This document shows, in pieces, positions 17,795 through 28,172 of a stretch of 64,000 bases of DNA. The notes under the pieces are model-generated. The model was not told the DNA's origin and searched no databases. It was given only the letters and a program-made list of their open reading frames with translations. The translations under genes and the position numbers were made by a program. Numbering within the stretch: position 1 is the stretch's first letter; the number at the start of each line of letters is the position of its first letter. Origin of the DNA: HK1 sp965215295. GTDB taxonomy: Bacteria > Pseudomonadota > Gammaproteobacteria > HK1. The stretch is from assembly GCA_965215295.1 (NCBI GenBank), contig OZ244045.1, positions 992,001-1,056,000 on the forward strand. Reading direction: 5' to 3'.

Positions 17795-19162
17795 ATGGGA
17801 AACACCGAGAAGAAGATCCTGTCCGGCACCAGGGCCATGGTGTTCCTCACCGTGGCGACATGTGCCTTTGGCTTCGCGGCAGTCTCCGATGCACAGACTC
17901 GCACCGTGAAGCGGGACGTCACCGGGAGAGGAGTCAGCGAGCAGGAAGCCGTCGTGAATGCGCTGCAAGAAGCGACGTTCCGGATCTGTGGCGTCCGCAT
18001 CGAGTCGAAGATGGAGACCGGCTCGGTTCTTGTCGAGGATGACGATCGCACGTCGATGGTCGAAACGGTCAACCGGCAAATCAGGGTTCGCGGCAAGAAT
18101 CCGAATTGCGGGTTCGACGGCTATGACGTCCTTTCCGTCGAACGTGACGGTTCGGAGGCTCGGGCTTCGGTCCGCGTCCGATATTCGGTGCACCAGGTGC
18201 CGGGACAGCCCATGAAGCGCCGTCGCATCGCGGTGAGCGACTTCCCCATGGACGAGGTGCACCTCCATGGCGTCGGTGGGATCCGTCAGCAACGCAGCGG
18301 CGGCGGAAAGGCCGGAGAGGGGCTGGACGTCGATTTCCGGCTCGTCAGGAACCTGGAGGAAGAATTCCGGGCGAAAGTGGAAGAGCTGTTGACGCAGGGC
18401 CGCCGGTTCGGCGTGCTCGATCGGAAACGGCCGGATGTCTACGAAGAGGAAAAGAGGTTTCTCGAGTCTTCGGATGTTTCCGTTGGAAAGCGGGCCCGGC
18501 TCGGCCGGGCATTGGGAGCCGACTACGTGTTGTACGGAACGGTCCATCGCGTTCTGGTCGAAGACCGGAGCCGATCGATCGAATTGACCGGAGAGCGGAT
18601 CAACCAGGTCCATGGCACGGCGGACGTACGATTCACCGTCCTGGCGGTGGCGACGCGGCAGATCAAATGGTCTTCGTCGATGACTCTGGAGAAGACCGCG
18701 GGGACGGGTTCCGTCCGTCCGGAGGAGTTCGCGCATGCGTTGCTCGACGACGTCGCGGCTCGCATCGTCGACGAATTGACGGAGAACATCTTCCCGCCCA
18801 GAATCGTGGAAGTGCTCGGAGAAGGGCAGTTCGTCGTGAATCGGGGCGGCAACACCGTCAGCTCCGGGGACCTGTTCGAAGTCTTCGCGCTGGGCGACTG
18901 GCTGACGGACCCGGATACCGGAGAGAAGCTCGATCGACTCGAAACGTCCGTAGGCATCGCGAGAATCATGACGGTGAAGCCGAAAAACAGCCTCGCGCAA
19001 CTGGTCTCCGAAGCTGCGGAGCTCACGAAGGGAATGGTGCTCCGCCGGCGTCGGATCGATGACGGCGGGATGGGCGGTACGATTCCCGCGGGAGGGGGCA
19101 GGCCCGGCTTCGATGATCAGGACGGCGACGGGTTGCCGGATTACCTGAACAGAAGTTCCTGA
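17795..19162 (+). CDS. CsgG/FlgT-like envelope protein
   Basis: A 455-residue secreted protein. A signal peptide covers about residues 1-33 (VFLTVATCAFGFAAVSDAQT). The N-terminal RDVTGRGVSEQEAVVNALQEA block matches FlgT/LPP20-type domains. The centre (RRRIAVSDFP through LGADYVLYGTVHRV and VRFTVLAVATRQIKWS) matches the CsgG/LpoB-like nucleotide-free fold. The C-terminal ~100 residues form a beta domain, and the protein ends in DQDGDGLPDYL, a thrombospondin-type-3 calcium loop. It is presumably periplasmic or outer-membrane associated and is grouped with LpoB by both position and fold. Confidence 0.8.
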   Translation: MGNTEKKILSGTRAMVFLTVATCAFGFAAVSDAQTRTVKRDVTGRGVSEQEAVVNALQEATFRICGVRIESKMETGSVLVEDDDRTSMVETVNRQIRVRGKNPNCGFDGYDVLSVERDGSEARASVRVRYSVHQVPGQPMKRRRIAVSDFPMDEVHLHGVGGIRQQRSGGGKAGEGLDVDFRLVRNLEEEFRAKVEELLTQGRRFGVLDRKRPDVYEEEKRFLESSDVSVGKRARLGRALGADYVLYGTVHRVLVEDRSRSIELTGERINQVHGTADVRFTVLAVATRQIKWSSSMTLEKTAGTGSVRPEEFAHALLDDVAARIVDELTENIFPPRIVEVLGEGQFVVNRGGNTVSSGDLFEVFALGDWLTDPDTGEKLDRLETSVGIARIMTVKPKNSLAQLVSEAAELTKGMVLRRRRIDDGGMGGTIPAGGGRPGFDDQDGDGLPDYLNRSS

Positions 19163-19231
19163 TCGGACGAGCGGGCGTGTCCCCGCGACATCCGGATACG
19201 GACGCCGGCGGCATGAGCGGAGGAACGAACT

Positions 19232-19765
19232 GTGAACATGAACAGGCGCAAACGGGAGATGACGCTTCGACACCTTGCCCTGGTGGTTTCCACCACGTTC
19301 GCAATGACGGCGCTGACGGGGCCGGTTCAGGCCGATCACGTGGAGAAATCACTCGGAGTCCTGCTCGGTGGCGTCGCCGGGGGAGCGATCGGGTCCACGA
19401 TCGGGAAAGGCGGCGGCCGGGAAGTCGCCATCGGCGTGGGCAGCGTGCTGGGAGCATTGTACGGAGGAAAGGCCGCCGCCCATCATTCTTCTTCCAGGCA
19501 TGCGGGCCGTCATGCCCACCCTCGGTCCTCGCATGCTCCCGCGGCGGCGACATACCACGGGCCGGTGCCGGTATACGTCGTCCAGCCACTGCCCGTCACT
19601 CCGACACCGGCCTCGGAGACGTCGATCACCTGGGCGTCCGGTGCCGGTTCGACCATTGCCCGGCACGCCCCGGCATCCATCACCAGGTGCCGGCTCCTCG
19701 AGGGGGGACTGTCGCCCGTCTACGGGTGCCGGGACACGAACGGCAACTGGAGGATTCTCCGCTGA
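19232..19765 (+). CDS. glycine-zipper envelope protein
   Basis: About 177 residues from a GTG at 19232 (GGAGGA lies ten bases upstream; an ATG two codons later is also possible). The signal peptide ends near VQADH. A glycine-zipper segment follows (LLGGVAGGAIGSTIGKGGG), then a His/Ser/Pro-rich linker. The C-terminal Cys-containing domain ends in YGCRDTNGNWRI. Such proteins are usually inserted in or bound to the outer membrane. It is the last gene of the envelope cluster and is convergent with dgt (25 bp gap). Confidence 0.8.
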   Translation: MNMNRRKREMTLRHLALVVSTTFAMTALTGPVQADHVEKSLGVLLGGVAGGAIGSTIGKGGGREVAIGVGSVLGALYGGKAAAHHSSSRHAGRHAHPRSSHAPAAATYHGPVPVYVVQPLPVTPTPASETSITWASGAGSTIARHAPASITRCRLLEGGLSPVYGCRDTNGNWRILR

Positions 19766-19790
19766 GCCGAGCCCGGCCGTGCGGCGCGCG

Positions 19791-20936
19791 TCACGTCAGC
19801 GCATCCACCGCGAAGAGCCGCCGGTGCTCCGCGATCGCGAAGCGGTCCGTCATCCCCGCCACGTAGTCGGCCACGAGGCGGGCCCGTCCGGACTCGTTAC
19901 CGCCCTCCTCCTCGATCCGCCGCTGGACATCGTGCGGCAGGGTACGCGGCTCGTCGAAGAAGGCCTCGAACAGGGCCTTGACGATGCGCTGCGCCTTCAT
20001 CGACATCCGCTGCACCCGGTAGTGCCGGTAGAGCTGGCGCCGGAGGAGCCGCTTGAGCTCCCGGTGCTGCTCGAACATGGGACCGCTGAAGCGGATCAGG
20101 GGGCCGGAATGGCCGCGCACGTCGTCGACGCTCCGCGGGCGCGCGGCGTCGACGGCGGCGCGGCTCGTATCGAGCAAGTCCGTCGCCTGACGGTCGATCA
20201 TCGCCCGGATCGTCTCGTGGACGACCTTCCGTCCCGTCAGGGCCGGCCAGCGGGCGCGCACCGTCTCGTACTGCTCGCGGAAGAACTCCACCGCGGTCAG
20301 GGTCTCGATGTCGAGCAGCCCGGCCCGCAACCCGTCGTCGATGTCGTGGTTGTTGTACGCGATCTCGTCGGCGAGGTTCGCGACCTGCGCTTCGAGGGAA
20401 GGCTGGCCGCCGTTCAGAAAGCGCTCGCCGACGGGGCCCAAGGCGCGCGCCCGCGCGCGTGAGCAGTGCTTGAGGATCCCCTCCCGGGTCTCGTAGGTGA
20501 GGTTCAGGCCCGGAAAGCTCGCGTAGCGCTCCTCGAGCACGTCGACGACCCGCAGCGACTGCAGGTTGTGCTCGAAGCCGCCGTGATCGCGCATGCACGC
20601 GTTGAGGGCGTCCTGCCCGGCGTGACCGAACGGCGTATGGCCGAGGTCGTGGGCGAGGGCGATCGCCTCGACGAGGTCCTCGTTCAACCCCATCGCGCGG
20701 GCGATGGTGCGCGAGATCTGGGCGACTTCGATCGAATGCGTGAGGCGTGTGCGGAACATGTCGCCTTCGTGGTTGACGAAGACCTGCGTCTTGTACTCGA
20801 GGCGGCGGAACGCGGCGCTGTGGATGATCCGGTCGCGGTCGCGCTGGAATGCGCTCCGGTAGGCGGGCGCTTCCTCGTCGTGCGCCCGCCCCCGCGACGT
20901 CGCCTCGCCGACGGCATGGGACGCGAGCGGGGTCAT
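19791..20936 (-). CDS. dgt: dGTP triphosphohydrolase-like protein
   Basis: A 381-residue HD-superfamily enzyme. Metal ligands are intact: H in RLTHSIEVAQ, the HD of ALAHDLGHTPFGHAGQ, and D in ADEIAYNNHDIDD. The start (YRSAFQRDRDRIIHSAAFRRLEYKTQVF) is the dGTPase type-2 signature. It hydrolyses dNTPs to nucleoside and tripolyphosphate, affecting dNTP pools and sometimes phage defence. The ATG overlaps the aroB stop by four bases (ATGA), the common aroB-dgt arrangement, so it is translationally coupled. Confidence 0.94.
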   Translation of the reverse strand: MTPLASHAVGEATSRGRAHDEEAPAYRSAFQRDRDRIIHSAAFRRLEYKTQVFVNHEGDMFRTRLTHSIEVAQISRTIARAMGLNEDLVEAIALAHDLGHTPFGHAGQDALNACMRDHGGFEHNLQSLRVVDVLEERYASFPGLNLTYETREGILKHCSRARARALGPVGERFLNGGQPSLEAQVANLADEIAYNNHDIDDGLRAGLLDIETLTAVEFFREQYETVRARWPALTGRKVVHETIRAMIDRQATDLLDTSRAAVDAARPRSVDDVRGHSGPLIRFSGPMFEQHRELKRLLRRQLYRHYRVQRMSMKAQRIVKALFEAFFDEPRTLPHDVQRRIEEEGGNESGRARLVADYVAGMTDRFAIAEHRRLFAVDALT

Positions 20937-22024
20937 GCCGCCTCGCGACCCGTTTCCAGGGTCTGCCGGAGCAGCTCGGGGTCGAATTCGCCGGTCATCA
21001 CCGCGTCGCCGATCCCGCGCAGCAGGACGAGCCGGAGCCGGCCGCGCCGGATCTTCTTGTCCACCGACATCAGGTCGAGCATGCGCTGTGGCGAAAGCGC
21101 CGCCGGCGCCCGGGTCGGGAGCCCCGCCCGTGCGAGCAGGCGCTCGATCCGCTCGCGGTCCCGCTCGGAGAGCCACCCCATCCGGTGCGACATCCCCGCC
21201 GCGAGAACGATGCCCGCCGCGACCGCCTCGCCGTGCAGCCAGGCGCCGTAGCCGGTGCCCGCCTCGATGGCGTGGGCGAAGGTATGCCCGAGGTTGAGCA
21301 GCGCCCTGACCCCGGACTCGCGCTCGTCGGCGACCACGATCGCCGCCTTGCGCTCGCACGCCTTCACCACCGCGGTGCCGAGCGCGTCGTCGTCGAGGTC
21401 GAGCAGGTCCGTGGCCCTGCCTTCGAGCCAGGCGAAGAAGCCGGGGTCGTCGATGAGCCCGTACTTCACGATCTCGGCAAAGCCCGCCCGGACTTCGCGC
21501 GGGTCGAGGGTCGCGAGCGTCGCGGTGTCGCTGACCACGCACCGGGGCTGGTGGAAGGCGCCGACGAGGTTCTTGCCGCCGGGCAGGTTGACGCCCGTCT
21601 TGCCGCCCACCGAGGAGTCCACTTGGGCGAGCAGCGTGGTCGGCACCTGCAGGAAATCGACCCCGCGCTGGTAGCAGGCGGCGGCGAATCCGGCAACGTC
21701 GCCGACGACGCCTCCGCCGAGCGCGACCACGACGCCGTCGCGTGGGACCCGCCGTGCGACCAAGGCTTCCTGGATGGCCGCGAAGGTGTCCAGCGTCTTG
21801 TGCCGCTCGCCGGCCGCGACGACGTGCGCATCGACGCGGGACGCATCCGCGAGAGCGGAGCGCAGGCGGTCGAGGTAGAGGGGAGCCACCGTCTCGTCAG
21901 TGAGCACGAAGACGTGCCGGTCGCGCACGTGCGGAGCGAACAGCCCTTGCTCACCCATGATCCCCGCGCCGACGTGGATCGGGTAGCGCCGGGTCCCCAA
22001 GTCGATCTCGATGGTGCGGGTCAC
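20933..22024 (-). CDS. aroB: 3-dehydroquinate synthase
   Basis: A 363-residue enzyme of the shikimate pathway that turns DAHP into 3-dehydroquinate with NAD and a metal. Family blocks include GGGVVGDVAGFAAACYQRGV, VDSSVGGKTGVN, the metal ligand E in EIVKYGLI, and LNLGHTFAHAIE with GEAVAAG. Length and motifs are complete. It begins after a perfect 16-base palindrome and overlaps dgt at its stop. The later pathway enzyme aroQ is in the window at 28.4 kb. Confidence 0.96.
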   Translation of the reverse strand: MTRTIEIDLGTRRYPIHVGAGIMGEQGLFAPHVRDRHVFVLTDETVAPLYLDRLRSALADASRVDAHVVAAGERHKTLDTFAAIQEALVARRVPRDGVVVALGGGVVGDVAGFAAACYQRGVDFLQVPTTLLAQVDSSVGGKTGVNLPGGKNLVGAFHQPRCVVSDTATLATLDPREVRAGFAEIVKYGLIDDPGFFAWLEGRATDLLDLDDDALGTAVVKACERKAAIVVADERESGVRALLNLGHTFAHAIEAGTGYGAWLHGEAVAAGIVLAAGMSHRMGWLSERDRERIERLLARAGLPTRAPAALSPQRMLDLMSVDKKIRRGRLRLVLLRGIGDAVMTGEFDPELLRQTLETGREAA

Positions 22025-22069
22025 GGTCCCTCGATGCGCCGGAGGCGCTCTTCGACGACGAAACGGCTC

Positions 22070-22085
22070 GATCGATGCATCGATC
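22070..22085. promoter_or_regulatory. perfect 16-base palindrome before aroB
   Basis: GATCGATGCATCGATC at 22070-22085 is fully self-complementary. It lies 46 bp upstream of the aroB start, in the 268 bp gap after boxC, which otherwise holds nothing recognisable. The position suits an operator, but two GATC ends also allow a methylation site. No protein is assigned. Confidence 0.4.
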
Positions 22086-22292
22086 TTACGACGATGCCGA
22101 GGGCCGCACGTACAGGGGATCGTGGATGCGCATGGCCCCGCCCATCGCCGCCCGCGGCTCGGCGGCCCGCATCGGCGGCCGGCGACGGTCCCGCCCCGCC
22201 ACCCGCAACTCGACGGAGGCGTCGAGACGGATCATGACCCCGCGCATCAATGTCCGCACCCGCCGCTCCCTTCAGGCCACGACCGCACGTCC

Positions 22293-23981
22293 CTACACGC
22301 GCCGGCGGTCGAAGTCGGCGCGCGCGCCGGTGCCGTACAGGGTCAACGCTCCGCGCTCGCCGACCGCGTTCTCGCGCTGGAAGATCCAGTTCTGCCAGGC
22401 GGTGAGGCGTCCGAAGATGCGTGACTCCATCGTCTCCGGGCCGGGGCAGCGCAGGCTCGCCTCCATCCCGGTGAGGGCGTCGGGGGAGAAACCGGCGCGC
22501 TCCTCCAATGCGATGCGCACCTCGTCCTCCCAGTCGATGTCGTCGGGAGTGAAGGTGACGAGCCGGTGTTCCTCGGCGTCGGCGGCAGCCAGGTCGCGGC
22601 TGGCCCGCCGGCGGGCGCGGTCCACCGCCCCTTCGTCGTCCAGGCAGCGCGCTTCGAGCCGGGTCAGGCCGTTGACGCCCGGAAAGCAGCCGAAATTGGA
22701 CTCGGAGAGGCGTACCGCCGCCTCCGCCCCATCGGCCTCGAACGGCCCTTCGAGCATGTAGCCGCGGTCCGCCGCGAGCACGAGCTCCAGCAGGAAGCCC
22801 GCGAAGCAGCTTCCGGGCTCGACCAGGGCGACGAGGCTGCGCGAGGTGAGATCGATGCGTTTCAGCAGGCGTTTCCAGTAGAGGAGGATCTCGCGGGCCA
22901 GCCAGTGCTCGCGGTGGGCGAGCAGGAAGGCGTCGTGGGCGGCGGCCGCTTCGAGCTCCCCTTCGGAGGCCAGCACCAGGGTCCCGATCTCCGGCTCGTT
23001 GTGGCGCAGGTGCAGGACCAGATCGTCGAGCTCGCGGGCCAGCGCGAGAGGCCAGAACGCATCGCCCCCCTCCACCAGCCCGGCGACGTCCGCGGGCGGC
23101 GCCCCGGCCGGTCCCCGGACGCGAATGCGGCATGCGCGCGTCTCGCGGTCGACGTCGGCCTCCACGTACCGGTAGAGAATGCGTCCGCCCCCGATGCGGC
23201 GTTCCGGATCGCGAAGCCGGATTCCTGCCGCGTCGGCCGGGCGATCGGAGGCCGCCGCGAGCGCATGCGCCCGGGCCGCCACCGCGGCCTCGAAACGCGA
23301 CGACGGCGCAATTTCGTCCACCAGTCCCCACTCCAGCGCCCGCCGGCCGCGGACGCCTTCCTCGGTGGTGGAAAAGAAGTCGGCCCGGTCCCGCCGCACC
23401 TTGCGCTTGTCGACGACGCGCACCAGTCCGCCGGTGCCCGGCAGCACGCCGAGGAGCGCGACCTCCGGCAACGACACCGCGCTCGAACCGTCGTCGACGA
23501 GGAGGATCCAGTCGGCGGCCATCGCGAGCTCGTAGCCGCCTCCCGCCGCGGTCCCGTCGATCGCGCACAGGTAGCGCTGGCCCGAGTGCGCGCTCGCGTC
23601 CTCGATCGCGCACCGGGTCTCGTTGGTGAACTTGCAGAACGCGACCTTGCGCGCGTGGCTCGACCCGCCGAGCATGCGGATGTTCGCGCCGGCGCAGAAC
23701 ACCCGCTCCTTGCCCGAACGGATCACCACCGCCGCCACCTCGGGATGCTCGAAGCGCAGCCGTTGCACCGCATCGGCCAGCTCGATGTCGACCCCGAGGT
23801 CGTAGGAGTTGAGCTTGAGCTCGTATCCGGGCGCGAGGCCGCCGGACTCGTCGACGTCGAGCTCCAGGGTGGCGATGCGGCCCTCGGTGCGCAGGCGCCA
23901 GTGACGGTAGCGCTCCGGCGCGGTGCGCACGTCGATCGGCGGACCGCCCTCGCGCGGCGGCGCCTCGGTGGTTTCGGGCAT
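22293..23981 (-). CDS. boxC: 2,3-epoxybenzoyl-CoA dihydrolase BoxC
   Basis: 562 residues from the ATG at 23981 (MPETTEAPPREGGPP), the family length. It contains a double crotonase-type fold. The N-terminal half shows VIRSGKERVFCAGANIRML and IDGTAAGGGYELAMAADWI; the C-terminal half shows SLVALVEPGSCFAGFLLEL and LVTFTPDDIDWEDEVR. BoxC opens the epoxidised ring of benzoyl-CoA by hydrolysis, releasing formate. It should work on the product of BoxB, encoded 8 kb away on the same strand. No other box gene neighbours it. Confidence 0.95.
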   Translation of the reverse strand: MPETTEAPPREGGPPIDVRTAPERYRHWRLRTEGRIATLELDVDESGGLAPGYELKLNSYDLGVDIELADAVQRLRFEHPEVAAVVIRSGKERVFCAGANIRMLGGSSHARKVAFCKFTNETRCAIEDASAHSGQRYLCAIDGTAAGGGYELAMAADWILLVDDGSSAVSLPEVALLGVLPGTGGLVRVVDKRKVRRDRADFFSTTEEGVRGRRALEWGLVDEIAPSSRFEAAVAARAHALAAASDRPADAAGIRLRDPERRIGGGRILYRYVEADVDRETRACRIRVRGPAGAPPADVAGLVEGGDAFWPLALARELDDLVLHLRHNEPEIGTLVLASEGELEAAAAHDAFLLAHREHWLAREILLYWKRLLKRIDLTSRSLVALVEPGSCFAGFLLELVLAADRGYMLEGPFEADGAEAAVRLSESNFGCFPGVNGLTRLEARCLDDEGAVDRARRRASRDLAAADAEEHRLVTFTPDDIDWEDEVRIALEERAGFSPDALTGMEASLRCPGPETMESRIFGRLTAWQNWIFQRENAVGERGALTLYGTGARADFDRRRV

Positions 23982-24083
23982 GGCTTCCTGGCCGAGACGG
24001 CCTTGAACGGGGGTTCGCGACACTATCACCGGCCACCGGCCTCGACCATCCGTCCCGGCCGTCGTGGCGGTCTCGCCCGGCGG

Positions 24084-24172
24084 TCGATTCCGCACGGGCG
24101 ACGAACCCGCCTCTTCGATGACGCTACCCACGGTCACGGTGTCGTCGATTCCGCACGGGCGATGAACTCGCC
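24084..24172. repeat. 61 bp-spaced direct repeat
   Basis: TCGATTCCGCACGGGCGA begins at 24084 and again at 24145, with ten further near-identical bases after each. It lies in the 496 bp boxC-groEL gap and looks like a local duplication. No gene is present here. Confidence 0.5.
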
Positions 24173-24242
24173 ACCCGGGTCGCATCGCGGCAGCCGGTCG
24201 CCCAGCCGTTCGGCCCCCTCGCCCACGACGCCGTCGGCCCTG

Positions 24243-24417
24243 GCCCGGATTTCTCCCCATCTCACGGCTGCGGACGCGGATCGACCGGCATCGACTGCGT
24301 TGAACGCGGCCAGGGTGCTCGACGTACCGTCAAGTACTGCGCGCCCTGACTCGCGTTCGCCTTGTCGCTGCCGGCATCTCCGCGCCCTCGCTTCGCGATC
24401 CGGTGAGAAATCCGGGC
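24243..24417. repeat. 175 bp dispersed repeat, copy A, with terminal inverted repeats
   Basis: Its ends GCCCGGATTTCTC and GAGAAATCCGGGC are exact inverted repeats of 13 bases. A second copy lies at 27350-27526, with long identical runs inside (for example the stretch from CTCACGGCTGCGGACGCGGA on). No transposase is encoded, so a MITE-like or REP-family element is possible. It lies just past the groEL terminator. Confidence 0.65.
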
Positions 24418-24424
24418 ACAAAGG

Positions 24425-24448
24425 AAAGCCCCGCCGGAGCGGGGCTTT
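24425..24448 (-). terminator. rho-independent terminator of groES-groEL
   Basis: On the minus strand AAAGCCCCGC pairs with GCGGGGCTTT around a short loop and is followed by CCTTT. It lies 30 bp after the groEL stop. This is a classic A-stem-T terminator. Confidence 0.85.
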
Positions 24449-24477
24449 CGGTCCTGCCTGGAACGGGCGGACGGGAA

Positions 24478-26115
<1,638 letters not shown>

Positions 26116-26185
26116 CTGATGTGTCCTCTGTCTGTCGTGTTCGTCGTTTGTCCAGTCCCCGGCATCGAATCGCGAGCCGCGCGGC

Positions 26186-26476
26186 TCAGTCTTCGATGAC
26201 CGCCATGATGTCGTCCTCGCGCATCACCAGAAGGTCCTCGCCGTCGACCTTCACCTCGGTGCCCGAGTACTTGCCGAACAGCACCGTGTCGCCGGCCTTC
26301 ACGTCGAGCGGGCGCACCGAACCGTCGTCGAGGATCTTGCCGTGGCCGGTCGCCACCACCTTGCCGCGGATCGGCTTCTCGGCGGCCGTGTCGGGGATCA
26401 CGATCCCGCCCGCCGACGTGCGCTCCTCTTCTTCACGTTCTACAATCACTCTGTCGTGCAGTGGTCTGATATTCAT
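26186..26476 (-). CDS. groES: co-chaperonin GroES (10 kDa)
   Basis: A 96-residue lid of the GroEL chamber, of full length. It shows the N-terminal MNIRPLHDRVIVERE, the mobile loop ERTSAGGIVIPD, and GDTVLFGKYSGTEVKVDGEDLL. First gene of the operon. The leader carries a sigma-70-type promoter and a CIRCE operator about 90-140 bp upstream. Confidence 0.98.
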   Translation of the reverse strand: MNIRPLHDRVIVEREEEERTSAGGIVIPDTAAEKPIRGKVVATGHGKILDDGSVRPLDVKAGDTVLFGKYSGTEVKVDGEDLLVMREDDIMAVIED

Positions 26477-26561
26477 GAAATTTGGTCTCCTGCTGAGGTT
26501 CGTGACATGCTTCGGAGCCGCGACCGACCGACACCGGGGGACTGTGCGGGAAGCCGCGTTG

Positions 26562-26588
26562 TTAGCGCTCTGTCCAAGCGAGTGCCAA
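26562..26588 (-). promoter_or_regulatory. CIRCE operator (HrcA binding site)
   Basis: On the minus strand TTGGCACTC, nine spacer bases, then GAGCGCTAA. This matches the CIRCE consensus TTAGCACTC-N9-GAGTGCTAA with two changes and the exact spacer length. The site starts at the last base of the -10 box, ideal for HrcA repression of groES-groEL. HrcA itself is not encoded in the window. Confidence 0.92.
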
Positions 26589-26615
26589 TCATAGGTTCGA
26601 GTGACCCGATGTCAA
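26588..26615 (-). promoter_or_regulatory. sigma-70-type promoter of groES-groEL
   Basis: TTGACA (26610-26615) and TATGAT (26588-26593) on the minus strand are separated by 16 bp. The -35 is perfect and the -10 has five of six bases. CIRCE follows at once. The remaining ~290 bp toward fxsA hold no gene, only two short near-identical GC-rich stretches (GAGGCCGCCGCGG types at about 26764 and 26828). Confidence 0.85.
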
Positions 26616-26904
26616 GGGACCTCGCCCGCCGATGGTGTATCAGTTCGACTCTCGACAAGTGCGCGTGCCCGGAAATATGAGCTTGACAACCATGACCAAA
26701 GCCAAACCGGGACACTGCCCGCCCGCCGCGTCCTGTCCGGATGCGGTTCGGGAGAGTCGGGCAGTGAGGCCGCCGCGGCCCGGGGGGTGCGAGTTCGGTT
26801 CCGGAAGCGCGAAGGTGTCGTCCGGAGAGGCCGCCGCGGTTCGGGGGGTGCGAGCCTGCGTCGGATCGGCCCGGTCCGACATGCTCCGGGCTCTCGGCCG
26901 ACGT

Positions 26905-27342
26905 TCAGTCCTCGCGTTCGTACTCGCCTTCGATGACGTGTCCGTGGCGGGATGCGGACCCCGGAGGGTGCGAGCGGACCACCCTCGTCTCGACGACCCG
27001 CATGACGAGCGCCCGCCGAAGCGGCGGAACCAGGCAACCAAATCCGATCGCGTCGGTCAGAAATCCGGGGGTCAACAGCAGTGCGCCGGCCACGAGCAGG
27101 AAGATTCCCTCGATGATGGCCATGGCGGGGACCTCGCCCGCATCCATGCTTCTGCGCACCTGCCGGATCGTCGAGAATCCCTGGGCGCGAACGAGCGTGG
27201 CGCCGGCCACCGCGGTCAGCACCACGAGACCGACGGTGGGAAACGCGCCGATCATCCCGCCGACTTCGAGCAGCAGGTAGATCTCGGCGAGCGGCACCGT
27301 GACGAACAGCAGGAAGAGCAGGTGATGGACTCTCATCCCCAT
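26905..27342 (-). CDS. fxsA: FxsA family membrane protein
   Basis: A 145-residue cytoplasmic-membrane protein with the FxsA/UPF0716 signature: an N-terminal helix (LLFLLFVTVPLAEIYLLLEV), a second hydrophobic segment (TVGLVVLTAVAGATLVR), and a third (EGIFLLVAGALLLTPGFLTDAIGF) ending in PPLRRAL. The tail is hydrophilic. In E. coli FxsA lowers exclusion of phage T7 by the F plasmid, and it often lies beside groESL, as here. An ATG two codons in is an alternative start. A dispersed repeat copy begins eight bases before its start. Confidence 0.92.
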   Translation of the reverse strand: MGMRVHHLLFLLFVTVPLAEIYLLLEVGGMIGAFPTVGLVVLTAVAGATLVRAQGFSTIRQVRRSMDAGEVPAMAIIEGIFLLVAGALLLTPGFLTDAIGFGCLVPPLRRALVMRVVETRVVRSHPPGSASRHGHVIEGEYERED

Positions 27343-27349
27343 ACCCTAA

Positions 27350-27526
27350 CCCGGATTCCTCGCCATCTCACGGCTGCGGACGCGGATCTGCCGGCATCGA
27401 CCGCGTTGAACGCGGCCAGGGTGCTCGACGTACCGTCAAGTACGCCTGCGCGCCCCGATTCGCGTTCGCCTTGTCGATGCCGGCCTCTGCGCACACTCGC
27501 TTCGCGACCCGGTGGGAAACCCGGGC
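27350..27526. repeat. 175 bp dispersed repeat, copy B
   Basis: Second copy of the element at 24243-24417, in the same orientation and a little longer. Its terminal inverted repeats (CCCGGATTCCTC and GGGAAACCCGGG) are less perfect than those of copy A. It lies between fxsA and the TlpA-like gene, so the two copies bracket the groES-groEL-fxsA block. Confidence 0.65.
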
Positions 27527-27575
27527 TACCGGCAATGCATGGCGCCGCCGCAACGACCGCGGGGCCGGGTGCGCG

Positions 27576-28172
27576 ATGATCACGCGGCGCGGCCTGATCG
27601 TCGGCTCGGTGCTCGGCGCCGGCGCCTTCGCAATCGGGTTTGGGGTGTCCCGATGGCGCCGGAGCGAGCCGCCGGCTCCCGGAGCGGCGGCCGGCGAAGC
27701 CACATGGAACGCCATCGGCGCCCGGACGGCCGGGTCCGCTTCCGCCGAACCCGCCGACAGGGCCCCGGACTTCCGCTTCACCGACCAGCACGGCAAGGAA
27801 CGCCGGCTCTCCGATTGGGACGGCAGCGTCAGGGTCGTGAACTTCTGGGCGACGTGGTGCCCCCCCTGCGTGCACGAGATCCCGATGCTGGTGTCCGTTC
27901 AGGAGTCGTTTCGCGCGCGCGGCGTGCAGCTCGTCGGAGTCGCGGTGGACGACCCGGACGGAGCGTTCGCGATGGCGAAGGAGCTCGGGATGAACTATCC
28001 GACCATGGCCGATTCGCGTCGGACCATCGATCTCCTGCACGCCTACGGCAACCGGGCCGCGGCGCTTCCGTTCACCGCGTTCGTCGGTCCCGAGGGCACG
28101 ATCCGGGAACGCCACGTGGGAGTGCTGACCCTGGAGCAGACGCGGGAGACGATCCGGGGGCTGCTTCCGTAA
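27576..28172 (+). CDS. TlpA/ResA-like membrane-anchored thioredoxin
   Basis: A 198-residue protein beginning MITRRGLIVGSVLGAGAF, a short twin-arginine-like signal or anchor. A linker to about residue 60 follows, then a TlpA-type thioredoxin domain (APDFRFTDQHG, VVNFWATWCPPC with Cys95 and Cys98, and the cis-Pro in AAALPFTAFVGPEG). It reduces periplasmic disulfides, for example in cytochrome c maturation or membrane-protein assembly. A thioredoxin of this type upstream of aroQ-accBC is common in gammaproteobacteria. Confidence 0.9.
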   Translation: MITRRGLIVGSVLGAGAFAIGFGVSRWRRSEPPAPGAAAGEATWNAIGARTAGSASAEPADRAPDFRFTDQHGKERRLSDWDGSVRVVNFWATWCPPCVHEIPMLVSVQESFRARGVQLVGVAVDDPDGAFAMAKELGMNYPTMADSRRTIDLLHAYGNRAAALPFTAFVGPEGTIRERHVGVLTLEQTRETIRGLLP

